NCBI GenBank assembly: GCA_902490355.1
Contig: CABUDN010000009.1
Span: 1-28,835, forward strand
DNA: 28,835 bases
Origin: an uncultured Oscillibacter sp.
GTDB taxonomy: Bacteria > Bacillota > Clostridia > Oscillospirales > Oscillospiraceae
Direction: 5' to 3'
Shown: positions 1-7,563 of the stretch, in pieces
Layout: every line of letters begins with the position of its first letter
Position numbering within the stretch: the stretch's first letter is position 1
The notes under the pieces: generated by a model
Told to the model about the DNA's origin: nothing
The model's input: only the letters and a program-made list of their open reading frames with translations
Databases searched by the model: none
Program-made: the position numbers and the translations under genes

Positions 1-1062
1 ATGGCCGCTTCCAACCCCAAGAGCCGCACAGATGCTTTCGGGGTGATGGCCATGAAATGCAGGGTTTTCTTTTAAGAAAGATGTATCATTGTCTATTACC
101 AACTGCTCAATCATTGATGACAAGAGCTGCTGAGGTAAGTTTTCTATGTTTTCATCCGATAAATTCAAATGTTGATATAGAGCGGACGATGAGATATTCC
201 ACTTTTCCTCCATAGAACTAAGGATCAAGGATAGTACTTGGGTGCATCGTTCCACATCTTTCTCGTTTACGGCACATTCGAGTTGTGCCGTGTATGCAGT
301 ACATTCTAAAATGCCAAACTGCTTTGCTATCTGTTCTTGGATACAAGCCAATTTTTCGGCATCGGCACTCCGCTTTTCTGAAAGAGCAATTTGGGTCAAA
401 GATACTAATATGGATTGTAATTCAACCGCAATTTCCAACATCCGATGTTCCAACAAAACACACGATGGTTCATATTCTTTTTTTTGCTGGTATAGGTGTG
501 CCATCATTAACTTTGTATCAGCAGGATAATCGCTTAGCAAAGCGGTGGCCTTGTCATATTCCCTTTTTTCGCAATACAGGTAAAACAGGTAAGAAATAGC
601 TTCCTTTCTTATTTCAATATTTTCACTATTGCGTATTCTAAAATACAGTTTTGCGAGTTCTTCACGATACTTATTTTGTTGATCTATCGGCTGCAATTCC
701 AAAGAGGGTTGTAAAAAAACACCCAGCGAATAAATTAAATTTTCACAAGTTGGAAATGCCCTAACTTGATCTAAAGCGAATTGAAAACCCTGTTCAAACC
801 CATTTTCCTGAATGATAGATTGAACTTTCGTAACAACATTGTTGATCTCCACTTCAGACATTTCTTCGTTAAAGGACATGAGAGTATTCAAATCTGTCTT
901 TAACAATCTGGCCAATCCGGGAAGAAGTGTAATATCTGGATAAGTCGTTCCGTTCTCCCATTTACTAACTGCGGGCGTTGAAACGCCCAAATACTCTGCA
1001 ATATTTTCTTGCGTCAGCCCTAAGTGCTTGCGCTTTTCTTTGACTATCTGACTAATTTTCAT
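1..1062 (-). CDS. XRE-family transcriptional regulator with long helical C-terminus (partial, 3' end outside window)
   Basis: The minus-strand frame is open from ATG at 1062 to the window edge, giving 354 codons without a stop. Residues 5-60 form a classic HTH_3 domain, with LGLTQENIAEYLGVSTPAVSK and WENGTTYPDI, which is how XRE/Cro repressors bind operator DNA. The remaining roughly 290 residues are helical, with Tyr, Leu and Lys repeats suggestive of TPR-like ligand- or peptide-sensing domains; that is inference. GGAGG lies 6 nt before the ATG, and an in-frame ATG at 1074 overlaps this site and is less likely. The gene has its own promoter (1129-1156) and is much more AT-rich than the neighbours to its right, so it probably belongs to the flanking DNA rather than to the GC-rich array. 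The target is unknown. Confidence 0.88.
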   Translation of the reverse strand, partial: MKISQIVKEKRKHLGLTQENIAEYLGVSTPAVSKWENGTTYPDITLLPGLARLLKTDLNTLMSFNEEMSEVEINNVVTKVQSIIQENGFEQGFQFALDQVRAFPTCENLIYSLGVFLQPSLELQPIDQQNKYREELAKLYFRIRNSENIEIRKEAISYLFYLYCEKREYDKATALLSDYPADTKLMMAHLYQQKKEYEPSCVLLEHRMLEIAVELQSILVSLTQIALSEKRSADAEKLACIQEQIAKQFGILECTAYTAQLECAVNEKDVERCTQVLSLILSSMEEKWNISSSALYQHLNLSDENIENLPQQLLSSMIEQLVIDNDTSFLKENPAFHGHHPESICAALGVGSGH

Positions 1063-1125
1063 ATTGTCCTCCATCTATTTATAAGAATACCATGACTGTA
1101 TAGGAGTAAACAATCGAGTTATAGT

Positions 1126-1245
1126 TTAATTATAGCGCAGAAAAATTAACTTACAAGCAATATAAAATATAATTCTCTCGAAATAGCTCGATGGCATTCC
1201 AGTAAAAATTTCTGTACCATGCTTGTCGCAGTATTTCAGCCGCAT
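1126..1245 (-). CDS. Small ORF, probably truncated gene at the compositional boundary (39 aa)
   Basis: The ATG (1243-1245) overlaps the stop of the preceding gene in a TGATG arrangement, and a perfect GGAGG sits 6 nt before it, so translation is likely. The 39-residue product begins MRLKYCDKHGTEIF, which resembles the start of a larger protein. After about residue 22 it becomes an AT-rich, Ile/Phe/Tyr-rich tail. I read this as the 5' end of an array gene cut off where the GC-rich region meets AT-rich flank near 1190. No function can be assigned, and it may be non-functional. Confidence 0.5.
   Translation of the reverse strand: MRLKYCDKHGTEIFTGMPSSYFERIIFYIACKLIFLRYN
1129..1156 (-). promoter_or_regulatory. 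sigma-A type promoter of the XRE regulator
   Basis: On the minus strand, TTGTAA (1151-1156) and a perfect TATAAT (1129-1134) are separated by 16 nt. They lie about 67 nt upstream of the XRE start codon. The -10 box overlaps the last codons of the small ORF ending at 1126. Confidence 0.6.
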
Positions 1246-1940
1246 CACTTACCTCCAACAGCCGCCTTATCGTAATAGTGAACATAGACATTGTAATCCC
1301 GGGACCGGGTAACCATCCGAATCCAGATATACAGGTGGTCGGTTTCGGAATAAAGGTTGAACTCTGCCGCCTCGCTGGTGGCCTGCGCATACCTGCAGAA
1401 CCGCCGCATAGTGTCCAGCGTCTTGAAGGCCGGCAGCTTGAACAAGGCGTTCTGGAACTCGTCGATCTCCTTCACCAGTTCCGGCGCCGGCTTTTTCCCA
1501 GGCCCATCGTGCCAGGTTGTCCACCACCGATTGCCGTCATAATCCGAGCGGGAGTAAACTACCTCGCTGACCGGCCGGCCAGTGGGCTGCATGGGCGGCG
1601 TATCGGTGTGCTGGAATACTTCCTCGAAGGTGCAGGAGGTCTTCAAATAGCAGACACGCTCTTGTGCGGGCGCCGGAAGTCTATCGTGCTTCACTGCATC
1701 CCATTCTGTGAGGGGCAAAGGAGCATGGGCGGCATCCCGAAGGACCTCATCCATGCCGCAGGCTTCACAGATCTGCACATCCGCATAGCGGCTGAGGGCA
1801 TTGATCATCAGGTGGGCTGCCAGAGGGGCGCCGCACCGCAGGCATTGGGGCGGCTCTGCGGCGTCGCCGTCCGCGTACAGCTTTTTGTCCTGGCACCAGG
1901 CCGCTTCTAACAAGTCCTTGGGATATAATTTGATCTTCAT
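1245..1940 (-). CDS. Hypothetical protein with N-terminal zinc-ribbon-like Cys motifs (231 aa)
   Basis: Residues about 34-62 carry two CxxC knuckles (CLRC and CEAC) separated by roughly 20 residues, a typical treble-clef or zinc-ribbon spacing that suggests zinc binding. The remainder is mixed alpha/beta with several aromatic residues (DYDGNRWWTTWHDG, HLYIWIRM) and no motif I recognise. No signal peptide or membrane segment is seen, so it is probably cytosolic. It overlaps the end of the DUF4313-type gene by 4 nt (ATGA) and is coupled to the small ORF after it, so it belongs to the same operon. The function is unknown. Confidence 0.75.
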   Translation of the reverse strand: MKIKLYPKDLLEAAWCQDKKLYADGDAAEPPQCLRCGAPLAAHLMINALSRYADVQICEACGMDEVLRDAAHAPLPLTEWDAVKHDRLPAPAQERVCYLKTSCTFEEVFQHTDTPPMQPTGRPVSEVVYSRSDYDGNRWWTTWHDGPGKKPAPELVKEIDEFQNALFKLPAFKTLDTMRRFCRYAQATSEAAEFNLYSETDHLYIWIRMVTRSRDYNVYVHYYDKAAVGGK

Positions 1941-2743
1941 GTTTTAGTACTCCTTCTTCTGGATTTCTTTTTTGCCGCCTTCTGGCGGACTTCGGTTGTT
2001 TCTTTGAATGTTTGAGCAAGGGACGGGTCATGTCTTGCGTCACTTTTCCTGCGGCGTTCTTCAGACCAGGGCATATAAACAGGTAATTCGTCCTGGTATA
2101 GAGCCAACAGGTCAGACGCCATATCTTCCCGGCGGCAATACAAACTGCTCCGCGAAATATTGGTGCCGCAGTCTGTGATGGTGGTTCGCAGCATGATCCC
2201 GCGCTGCTCAAAGGTAAAGCGCCGGTGATGTGCTGGATCTTCAGCCTCGATCCGCAGCGGGGGCGCGTCATTGCAATTTTGCAGCCTGCGCCACCCGCTG
2301 TAATCTGTATAGCAGAAATCCGGAATGTGGTTTGCCAGCCGCCGAAGCGCCTGATAGAGCCGCTCATATCGCCGGCCGAGTTCTCCCTTCAAGCGCCGCG
2401 CATAGTAGGTATAGCCGTCTGGGTCCAGCTTTTTCAGCTTTTTGGCGTTGAAGAGGTATTCCACATATTCCACGCCGTCCTCCAGCTGGACCTGGCCGGT
2501 GCGTTCCCCCAGGCCATTGCGCTTGATCCAGGCATAAAAGCGTTTGCCGGTGGACTTGGTATTGATAAATCCACAATCCTTGGGACACAGGCCGCCCAGA
2601 TTGACCGTGAGGCTGTCCCAGAATACCAACTGGCCGAAGCTTTCCTGATAGAGTTTGATGGCGAGATTGCCCTCCGGATAGGTGGCAATCTTGATGGTCA
2701 GGGCATATTCCGATCCTTTCATGTTAAATGGTATTGGTTTCAT
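1937..2743 (-). CDS. DUF4313-like protein fused to a DYSGW repeat domain (268 aa)
   Basis: Residues 1-90 (MKPIPFNMKGSEYALTIKIA, then GNLAIKLY and a short CPKDC motif) resemble DUF4313, a family of unknown role found in clostridial accessory DNA; this is recalled, not searched. Residues about 126-226 form a second domain (CYTDYSGWRR, AEDPAHHRR, YCRRED) that is clearly related to the whole neighbouring protein at 2908-3231. The C-terminus is Lys/Arg-rich and may contact nucleic acid. I chose ATG 2743 because it has a GGGGG-type site and matches the expected domain start. The frame stays open to an ATG at 2908 that overlaps the upstream stop (TGATG), which would add 55 residues with no recognisable domain. 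Confidence 0.72.
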   Translation of the reverse strand: MKPIPFNMKGSEYALTIKIATYPEGNLAIKLYQESFGQLVFWDSLTVNLGGLCPKDCGFINTKSTGKRFYAWIKRNGLGERTGQVQLEDGVEYVEYLFNAKKLKKLDPDGYTYYARRLKGELGRRYERLYQALRRLANHIPDFCYTDYSGWRRLQNCNDAPPLRIEAEDPAHHRRFTFEQRGIMLRTTITDCGTNISRSSLYCRREDMASDLLALYQDELPVYMPWSEERRRKSDARHDPSLAQTFKETTEVRQKAAKKKSRRRSTKT

Positions 2744-2907
2744 GATTTCCCCCGGAACGAAGACCAGCAGGCCGCAAAGCGCAGCCTGCCGGTCCTCGTG
2801 ATAAGCCTGCCGGTAAAGGCAGTGTGTAGGGGCGTCCAAAACACCCCCGTTTTCTTTGAACTCTAAACCAATTTTGGGGCGTTGCTTACCGACCCCTTGA
2901 TCAATCA

Positions 2908-3231
2908 TCAGGCCGCATCCACTGTGCTGTCAAACAGACGGCGCAGTTCGGCGGCCAGCTCCGTGCGGTTCCGGCACGATATGTGATTCACCGTGCCGCA
3001 GTTGCCGCCGTTCTGGTCCATTTTGCCGACAGTGATGCTCAAATCTCTGCCGTCCTGTGTGATCCAGAGGCGGCGGCTCAGCGCAGGATCTTCCGCCACG
3101 ATCCACAGCGGCCGCTGGCGTGTCATGTAAGACTGCGTGGGAGACCGCCATCCGCTGTAATCAGAAAAGCGGAACCCAGGGACATCCATCCTGCGCTTTG
3201 CCAATGCGGCATAGACTTCTTTGTACTTCAT
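2908..3231 (-). CDS. Stand-alone DYSGW-domain protein (107 aa)
   Basis: This is a small soluble protein with motifs FSDYSGWRSP, VAEDPALSRR and SCRNRTELAAELRRLF. The same order of motifs recurs in the C-terminal half of the next protein (1937-2743), so the two are paralogous. The domain's function is unknown; conserved Asp, Tyr, Trp and Arg could form a ligand- or nucleic-acid-binding face, but that is inference. Its ATG overlaps the stop of the upstream 249-aa gene by 4 nt, indicating translational coupling. Confidence 0.72.
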   Translation of the reverse strand: MKYKEVYAALAKRRMDVPGFRFSDYSGWRSPTQSYMTRQRPLWIVAEDPALSRRLWITQDGRDLSITVGKMDQNGGNCGTVNHISCRNRTELAAELRRLFDSTVDAA

Positions 3232-3977
3232 GCGCTGCGCCTCCCCGCTGCGAGAGGGCCGCCATCAGAAGCATCGTCTGTCAGGCCAAGTTTCCAGCAC
3301 AGGGCAAGAACCTCGGAATCAGAAACACGATAGAGCTGCCGCTTAGCATACTTGGGACGAAAGCAGAAGATGCCATTATCAAACAGAAATTTTCCGTCCT
3401 TACTGCCATAGGTGTAGCTGCAGCCTGCCAGCAGACATTTCATCCGGTCAGCATCTTTTTCGATCTTCTCATGGTCGTACCAGATGCTGTACTGGACGGC
3501 AACATCCAGATTGCGGTTTTTCCGGAAACGGTGTTCCAGAAATTGCAGCAGCCGCCAGCAGACCTCGGCACGCTTTTCCACAGTCTGGTTTTCGTTGAAG
3601 CTCAATGTAAAGTAGGAATAATCCCGTCCGGACAGGCCATAGCCGTGGAGCGTATTGCTGAAATCATTGCACCAGAAAAAGAGGTCCCACTGACAGCTCC
3701 CGAAAGGCGCCGGCTCGGTATCCTCATACTGATAGCAGACGAAATTTTGGGCGATGGCGTCCATGAGAGGATTCATGACAGAATTTCGTGCTTCAGCGGC
3801 CATGACCAGGGCTTGGCCTTCATCAGCCACTGTATGCGCACGGCGGTTGGCTTCCTTCTGTTCTTCCGTATAGACGAATTGAAAGCGCACGGAATGAACA
3901 TCGTACATAGCGTAGCCCCGTTCGACCCATTCCGGGCCTGAAGGCGCAATATAGGACTTGTCATGCCATAAGTTCAT
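3228..3977 (-). CDS. Hypothetical protein, aromatic-rich (249 aa)
   Basis: Starts at ATG 3977 with GGGAGAG 7 nt upstream. The protein is soluble, rich in Tyr, Phe and Trp, and has no recognisable catalytic motif. The middle section (FGSCQWDLFFWCNDFSNTL) and the end (FLFDNGIFCFRPKY) look like beta-rich segments. It is the first gene of a tightly packed run (ATGA overlap with the next gene) running down to 1126. I do not recognise the family; its context among clostridial mobile-element genes is the only functional hint. Confidence 0.7.
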   Translation of the reverse strand: MNLWHDKSYIAPSGPEWVERGYAMYDVHSVRFQFVYTEEQKEANRRAHTVADEGQALVMAAEARNSVMNPLMDAIAQNFVCYQYEDTEPAPFGSCQWDLFFWCNDFSNTLHGYGLSGRDYSYFTLSFNENQTVEKRAEVCWRLLQFLEHRFRKNRNLDVAVQYSIWYDHEKIEKDADRMKCLLAGCSYTYGSKDGKFLFDNGIFCFRPKYAKRQLYRVSDSEVLALCWKLGLTDDASDGGPLAAGRRSA

Positions 3978-4002
3978 GTTTATCTCTCCCTTGTGGTAAT
4001 GG

Positions 4003-4233
4003 CTAAAATTCTCTCCACCCAGTCGTTTTCCCAGTCTTATTGTGTCGCGCCATGATCAGGCGGGTAGTCGGTGCTGAGGGCTGTACCACCAATTCCCCTT
4101 GCTTGTAGGCAGCTTCGGCTGTTTCCAGCGCATGGGAAAGGTCATAAGCCTCCACGGGAAACTCCTGAACGATCTGTTCTTCAATCGTTACGGTGTATTT
4201 CCTCAGCATTGGGTGAGATGGTTTTTTCTTCAT
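4003..4233 (-). CDS. DpnD/PcfM-like small protein (76 aa)
   Basis: The product begins MKKKPSHPMLRKYTVTIEE, continues with EFPVEAYDLSHALETAEAAY and ends TTGWREF. This follows the pattern I know for the DpnD/PcfM family: a beta strand, an amphipathic helix containing AxExAE, then a C-terminal W-x-E-F. The family occurs on conjugative plasmids (PcfM of pCF10) and integrative elements; its biochemical role is not established. ATG 4233 is preceded by AAAGGAG at good spacing, so it is preferred over upstream starts. The short gap before the gene contains an intrinsic terminator. Confidence 0.8.
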   Translation of the reverse strand: MKKKPSHPMLRKYTVTIEEQIVQEFPVEAYDLSHALETAEAAYKQGELVVQPSAPTTRLIMARHNKTGKTTGWREF

Positions 4234-4249
4234 ATTCGACTCCTTTATA

Positions 4250-4296
4250 AAGAAAGGGACCGGCAGACCGTAGCGGTACGGTTTGCCGATCCCTTT
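4250..4296 (-). terminator. Intrinsic terminator upstream of the DpnD/PcfM-like gene
   Basis: On the minus strand, AAAGGGATCGGCAAACCGT pairs with ACGGTCTGCCGGTCCCTTT around a short loop, followed by TTTCTTTAT. It ends 17 nt before the start codon at 4233, so no promoter fits between them. Confidence 0.75.
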
Positions 4297-4347
4297 GTAA
4301 TGATGGCCTCTGCCTATTTGGCAGAGCATTTGGCTGGCGCAGGAAAA

Positions 4348-4857
4348 CTAAGGCTGTGAAGCCTCTAAATCCTCGGATTTGAGTACACGGCCCTGTTTCT
4401 CCCGCAGCTGGGCAATATGTGCCTTCCATTCCTTTCGGGCCTGTTCTGCGCGCTGCAGTTCCACGACCTGCTGCTCCGGTGTGAGAGCGGAAAACTCACA
4501 TTCCCGTTTGTCTGATTCTAAATCACGAATGATCTTCCGCACAATGGAGAGCGCCATTTCAGAGATGGTGGGAGGATGGTCCTCTATCACTTCTCTGCCA
4601 CGGCGGAACAGATCTAAATAGGCATGATACTGTGCCTCAGTGATGAACTCCCAGCCGTAAGCATCCTGAATTTCCGCCTCGCTGTGGTACTGCATGGCGG
4701 CTTCAAAGTCAGCTTGCCTTGCGGCGGCCTCTTTATCGATTCGCCGCTGCAGTTTGGCGGATATGCGCTCCAGGTCTTTGAGGATCAGGGAGCAGGCCTC
4801 CGCTTCCCGCAAATAGCCGTGAGCCTCGCTGCTCAAGTATTTTTGCGACCGCTTCAT
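4348..4857 (-). CDS. Hypothetical coiled-coil protein (169 aa)
   Basis: The protein is highly charged and largely helical. Residues about 15-55 (AEACSLILKDLERISAKLQR) and 110-160 (EQQVVELQRAEQARKEWK) look like coiled coils. No Cys pairs, signal peptide or membrane segment are present. It overlaps the upstream 185-aa gene by 4 nt (ATGA) and ends just before an intrinsic terminator. The family is unknown. A structural or adaptor role would fit the helical composition, but nothing in the sequence proves it. Confidence 0.7.
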   Translation of the reverse strand: MKRSQKYLSSEAHGYLREAEACSLILKDLERISAKLQRRIDKEAAARQADFEAAMQYHSEAEIQDAYGWEFITEAQYHAYLDLFRRGREVIEDHPPTISEMALSIVRKIIRDLESDKRECEFSALTPEQQVVELQRAEQARKEWKAHIAQLREKQGRVLKSEDLEASQP

Positions 4858-5411
4858 GCCGCTTCCTCAGATGGCGCAGGCACCTCATAAATGATCTGCA
4901 CAGGAATCAGTTCGCCGGGGCGGATATGCTCCGCAAGCTGCCATTCCCCGTTCCGTAAGACCTGTGAAGTGACATCATTATAGATCTCCGGGGGAATGTG
5001 GTAGTCATTCATACACTCCGTAGGAACATACAGGCAGAAAAGCGGCAGGCTGAATACATACAGGCTCTGCAAAACTACTTCACGAAGCTGCTTTGCCAGT
5101 GCCGCGATCTCCTCCATGTCCTGCCGCTCAAAGGCGGCCTCGGAGATCTTTTTCAGATACGGAGTATCTTTGATTGCCTCATTTATATATTTTATGGCAT
5201 TGTCACCGTAGTGGCTCTTGATGCGGATACCGTTGAGCGAGATGTACTTGGTGTATTCGGTGGCGGTCTTACAGATGCTGTCCTTCAGATCCTTGAAGGG
5301 CTTTGCGTATTTCGTTTTCAGATCTTCCATTGAGACGGCCTCCAGATTGCGCCGGAGCGTATCCAGATGGAATTCCAGGTCTTCACGCAGCTTCTTTTCT
5401 TTTTCGTCCAT
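4854..5411 (-). CDS. Hypothetical protein (185 aa)
   Basis: ATG 5411 is preceded by GGAGG at 8 nt. The N-terminal third is charged and helical (KEKKLREDLEFHLDTLRRNL). The central part contains a short hydrophobic run (VVLQSLYVFSLPLFCLYVP) that could be a buried helix or a single membrane-associated segment. The C-terminus is Pro/Glu-rich. It is the first gene of a pair with the coiled-coil protein (4-nt overlap). I do not recognise the family. Confidence 0.68.
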   Translation of the reverse strand: MDEKEKKLREDLEFHLDTLRRNLEAVSMEDLKTKYAKPFKDLKDSICKTATEYTKYISLNGIRIKSHYGDNAIKYINEAIKDTPYLKKISEAAFERQDMEEIAALAKQLREVVLQSLYVFSLPLFCLYVPTECMNDYHIPPEIYNDVTSQVLRNGEWQLAEHIRPGELIPVQIIYEVPAPSEEAA

Positions 5412-5430
5412 GTAGTGAAACCTCCATTCT

Positions 5431-5457
5431 ATTATAATTTATGTGTCACAGCGTCAG
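5431..5457 (-). promoter_or_regulatory. Candidate promoter upstream of the 185-aa gene
   Basis: A perfect TATAAT (5431-5436) lies on the minus strand in the only AT-rich patch of this stretch. The best -35 candidate, CTGACG (5452-5457), matches TTGACA at 4 of 6 positions with a short 15-nt spacer. This is weak and based on sequence alone. Confidence 0.35.
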
Positions 5458-6335
5458 CAGGGGCTCTGTTCTGCGGATTGCTGCCGCAACTCTTTCAGCA
5501 GAGTGCGTGCCACATCTGACACCACCTGCCAGTAAGCCTCACCGTAGGCGCAGCTGTGTTCCAGCTGGTTGGTGATCCGCTGCGGCAAATCGGGAGAACG
5601 CAGCAGTGTTTCTTTCTGCGTGTCAGAGAGCCCCTGAAAATCGTCATGGTTCTCAATATGCTCTCTGAAATCATCCCGCAGGCATTCCGCGCGGTACAAT
5701 TCTGCCGTGCTGCGGCAAAATGCAGGGGAAAGAGGCAGCGCCCGCTGTTCCAGCGCAATCGAAAAATGGTTCTCACAGTATTCGCCGTCCAGATAGCACT
5801 CATAGCTGCTGTCAGACTGTTCTTCGATGAACTGGCTGCTTTCTTTCCAGCGCGGAATGCTTCCAACCAGAAATTCTTCCCGAAGGTCATTGTGAAATTG
5901 ATGTAGGGCATCGGTGCGCTCCGTGAAGATCGCTTCATAGGAACCATACTCCCCATCGGTAGCCCAGTGGACGAGGACTACATAGAGCGTCCCTGTGGGA
6001 TATACCTGGGCAGGATGTTCAAGGGGAGCAATCATTTCAGGCCCCATAATGACCATATCCAGGCCCAGATCCTCGATGTGTTTCTGTTCGTGGTAAAGCT
6101 GTGAAAAGGTCTGCTCCAGCGCAAGACGGTCCGCAGAGAGCACCGGCGCTTCAAACGCGCAGTAGATGTCCGGCGTGTCGTTATCAGTCTCCCGGTCATC
6201 CTCGGTGCGAATTTCAAGGATATTTCCGAAGAGTCCAGCGTAATCGCTTGCTTCATTGGCGACAATGCGCCCGCCTACTTTGTAGCAGATGCCCTCATGC
6301 CAAAATTCTTCTCCAGGCTGATGATAAATCATCAT
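5454..6335 (-). CDS. Hypothetical protein (293 aa)
   Basis: ATG 6335 is preceded by AAGGAGGG; the frame runs further upstream through a GC-rich hairpin that is unlikely to be coding. The N-terminus (YHQPGEEFWHEGICYKVGGR) looks like a small beta domain. The middle contains GTLYVVLVHWATDGEYGS, and the C-terminal third is helical and acidic (DDFREHIENHDDF, then QKETLLRSPDLPQRI). No membrane segment or signal peptide is seen. I do not recognise a family. It lies between unknown accessory genes, and its role is open. Confidence 0.7.
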   Translation of the reverse strand: MMIYHQPGEEFWHEGICYKVGGRIVANEASDYAGLFGNILEIRTEDDRETDNDTPDIYCAFEAPVLSADRLALEQTFSQLYHEQKHIEDLGLDMVIMGPEMIAPLEHPAQVYPTGTLYVVLVHWATDGEYGSYEAIFTERTDALHQFHNDLREEFLVGSIPRWKESSQFIEEQSDSSYECYLDGEYCENHFSIALEQRALPLSPAFCRSTAELYRAECLRDDFREHIENHDDFQGLSDTQKETLLRSPDLPQRITNQLEHSCAYGEAYWQVVSDVARTLLKELRQQSAEQSPC

Positions 6336-6356
6336 TGCTCCCTCCTTTTTGTGGGG

Positions 6357-6384
6357 TGGGGCTGGGTACAATGCCCCAGCCCCG
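6357..6384. other. GC-rich stem-loop just before a ribosome binding site
   Basis: A perfect 9-bp inverted repeat (GGGGCTGGG / CCCAGCCCC, 8-nt loop) lies about 20 nt upstream of the 5454-6335 start codon. Neither strand has a following T-run, so it is not a standard intrinsic terminator. It could protect an mRNA end or modulate translation. Confidence 0.5.
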
Positions 6385-6527
6385 CAGATCAAAAATCGTT
6401 CAGTTATCCGCGACGAAAATGGCGGCACCGCTCATACACATGCAAATGAGTGGCAGCAAAAGAGCGGTAGGCTTGCAGCTTACCAGACTGGCGATCCCGA
6501 TACCCGCTGGGGCGGGTCGTGTTGCGA

Positions 6528-7037
6528 TCAGTCGTCACTTTCCTGTTCGTCTTCGTCCTCTTCCCAGGGAGAGTCATCAACATCAGTATCTGCCTCCTTC
6601 ATCTGCTCGGCGGGCTGCTTTGTCCGCTTGAAGGCCAGAACAAGAGCGTCCTCACCAAAATCATCTTCCTTCTTCTTGCGTTTCCTTTTCCTGCGGCATT
6701 TTTCCATGGCAGCGTCATAGTCATAGCCGATGCCGGCCTGAAATTTGCCTGCAATTTCCCTCATTTTTTCCGCATGATACTCATAAAGGGCACGATGAAA
6801 ACCGGTCAGGTCCCATTGCTCACAGGCCATCTCCAGCAGCCGTGCATAGTCCCGTAAGGCGTTGACTGCTTTGCAGATATCGCCATAGCAGGTCTTGAAC
6901 ACATGGGAGCCGTCCAAATCATGAAAGCAAAGGGAGAGTTCCTGCCCCAGCAGGAAGTCTAACTCCATCGGCTGCCGGAGCACAGGCTCGTATAATCCTT
7001 TTGGCAATTCTATAGCGTTGTGCTGCTGTTCATCCAT
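6528..7037 (-). CDS. Hypothetical protein with basic cluster and acidic tail (169 aa)
   Basis: ATG 7037 overlaps the stop of the upstream gene by 8 nt and has GGAGG at good spacing. The first 110 residues are soluble and helical (LDFLLGQELSLCFHDLDG, ALRDYARLLEMACEQWDL). They are followed by an intensely basic run (CRRKRKRKKKEDD) and an acidic tail (SPWEEDEDEQESDD). The charge pattern suggests nucleic-acid or polyanion contact in a disordered C-terminus, which is inference. No known family is recognised. It pairs with the DUF6809-like gene in a coupled operon. Confidence 0.68.
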   Translation of the reverse strand: MDEQQHNAIELPKGLYEPVLRQPMELDFLLGQELSLCFHDLDGSHVFKTCYGDICKAVNALRDYARLLEMACEQWDLTGFHRALYEYHAEKMREIAGKFQAGIGYDYDAAMEKCRRKRKRKKKEDDFGEDALVLAFKRTKQPAEQMKEADTDVDDSPWEEDEDEQESDD

Positions 7038-7458
7038 TGGCGTGGTCCTCCGGCGGAGCAGATACCAGCCCAGCAAAAAGCATCTGCATGGCAGTACGGT
7101 ATCCAGACTCAAAAGCCTGTTCAATCACAGCACTGTTGCGCTCACCGGCGGCCGTTTGGTACACCTCGAAAGCTGCCAGAGCTGCCGGAGTTTTGGAGAT
7201 TTCCCCGCGCAGGGCAGTCTCAGCCGCAGATACTGTGTGGTTAAGTACCTGCTGCTTTTTATCCTGCTCCTTAAAAACACTCGGTTCGTACTCGCCGTAA
7301 TAGAGGTCATGCAGGAAATTGGGCTCAACAGTTATGCCATGCGGCAAAGACATTTTGGGTCGGGTAAGGCCATCGGCAATGCGTTCCAGAGCCTTGATGA
7401 GATGAGGCAGCTGGGCGTCAAAAAAGCGGCGGCCGTATGTCGTTTCGTGGAAATTCAA
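7030..7458 (-). CDS. DUF6809-like protein (142 aa)
   Basis: The start is TTG at 7458 with GGAGG 9 nt upstream. The pattern LHDLYYGEYEPSV, then a helical hairpin, then ESGYRTAMQMLFAGL at the end resembles the family I know as DUF6809: short helical proteins with a Y-x-G-E start and a G-[FY]-R-x-[GA]-[MV]-x-[ML] end, frequent in clostridial accessory DNA. The assignment is from memory and moderate. No catalytic residues are apparent and the role is unknown. It overlaps the next gene by 8 nt. Confidence 0.68.
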   Translation of the reverse strand: MNFHETTYGRRFFDAQLPHLIKALERIADGLTRPKMSLPHGITVEPNFLHDLYYGEYEPSVFKEQDKKQQVLNHTVSAAETALRGEISKTPAALAAFEVYQTAAGERNSAVIEQAFESGYRTAMQMLFAGLVSAPPEDHANG

Positions 7459-7476
7459 AGATTGGCACCTCCTGTC

Positions 7477-7515
7477 AATGAAAAGCCCGCCGGCGGCATG
7501 AGAGCTGCGGCGGCT
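7477..7515 (-). terminator. Possible intrinsic terminator after the DUF7659-like gene
   Basis: On the minus strand, an AGCCGCCGC arm can pair imperfectly with GCCGGCGGGCT, followed by TTTTC. It lies between the stop at 7564 and the ribosome binding site of the TTG-initiated gene at 7458. The stem contains mismatches, so this is tentative. Confidence 0.4.
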
Positions 7516-7563
7516 GTTGATTCAGGCCCCTAATGGGGAGTTCTTTCTGAAAGGTACTGGAAA

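Noticed and set aside
6350..6388. Hairpin after the gene at 6528-7037 as an intrinsic terminator
   Set aside because: The minus strand continues with ACCCCACAAAAA rather than Ts, so it was kept only as a stem-loop.
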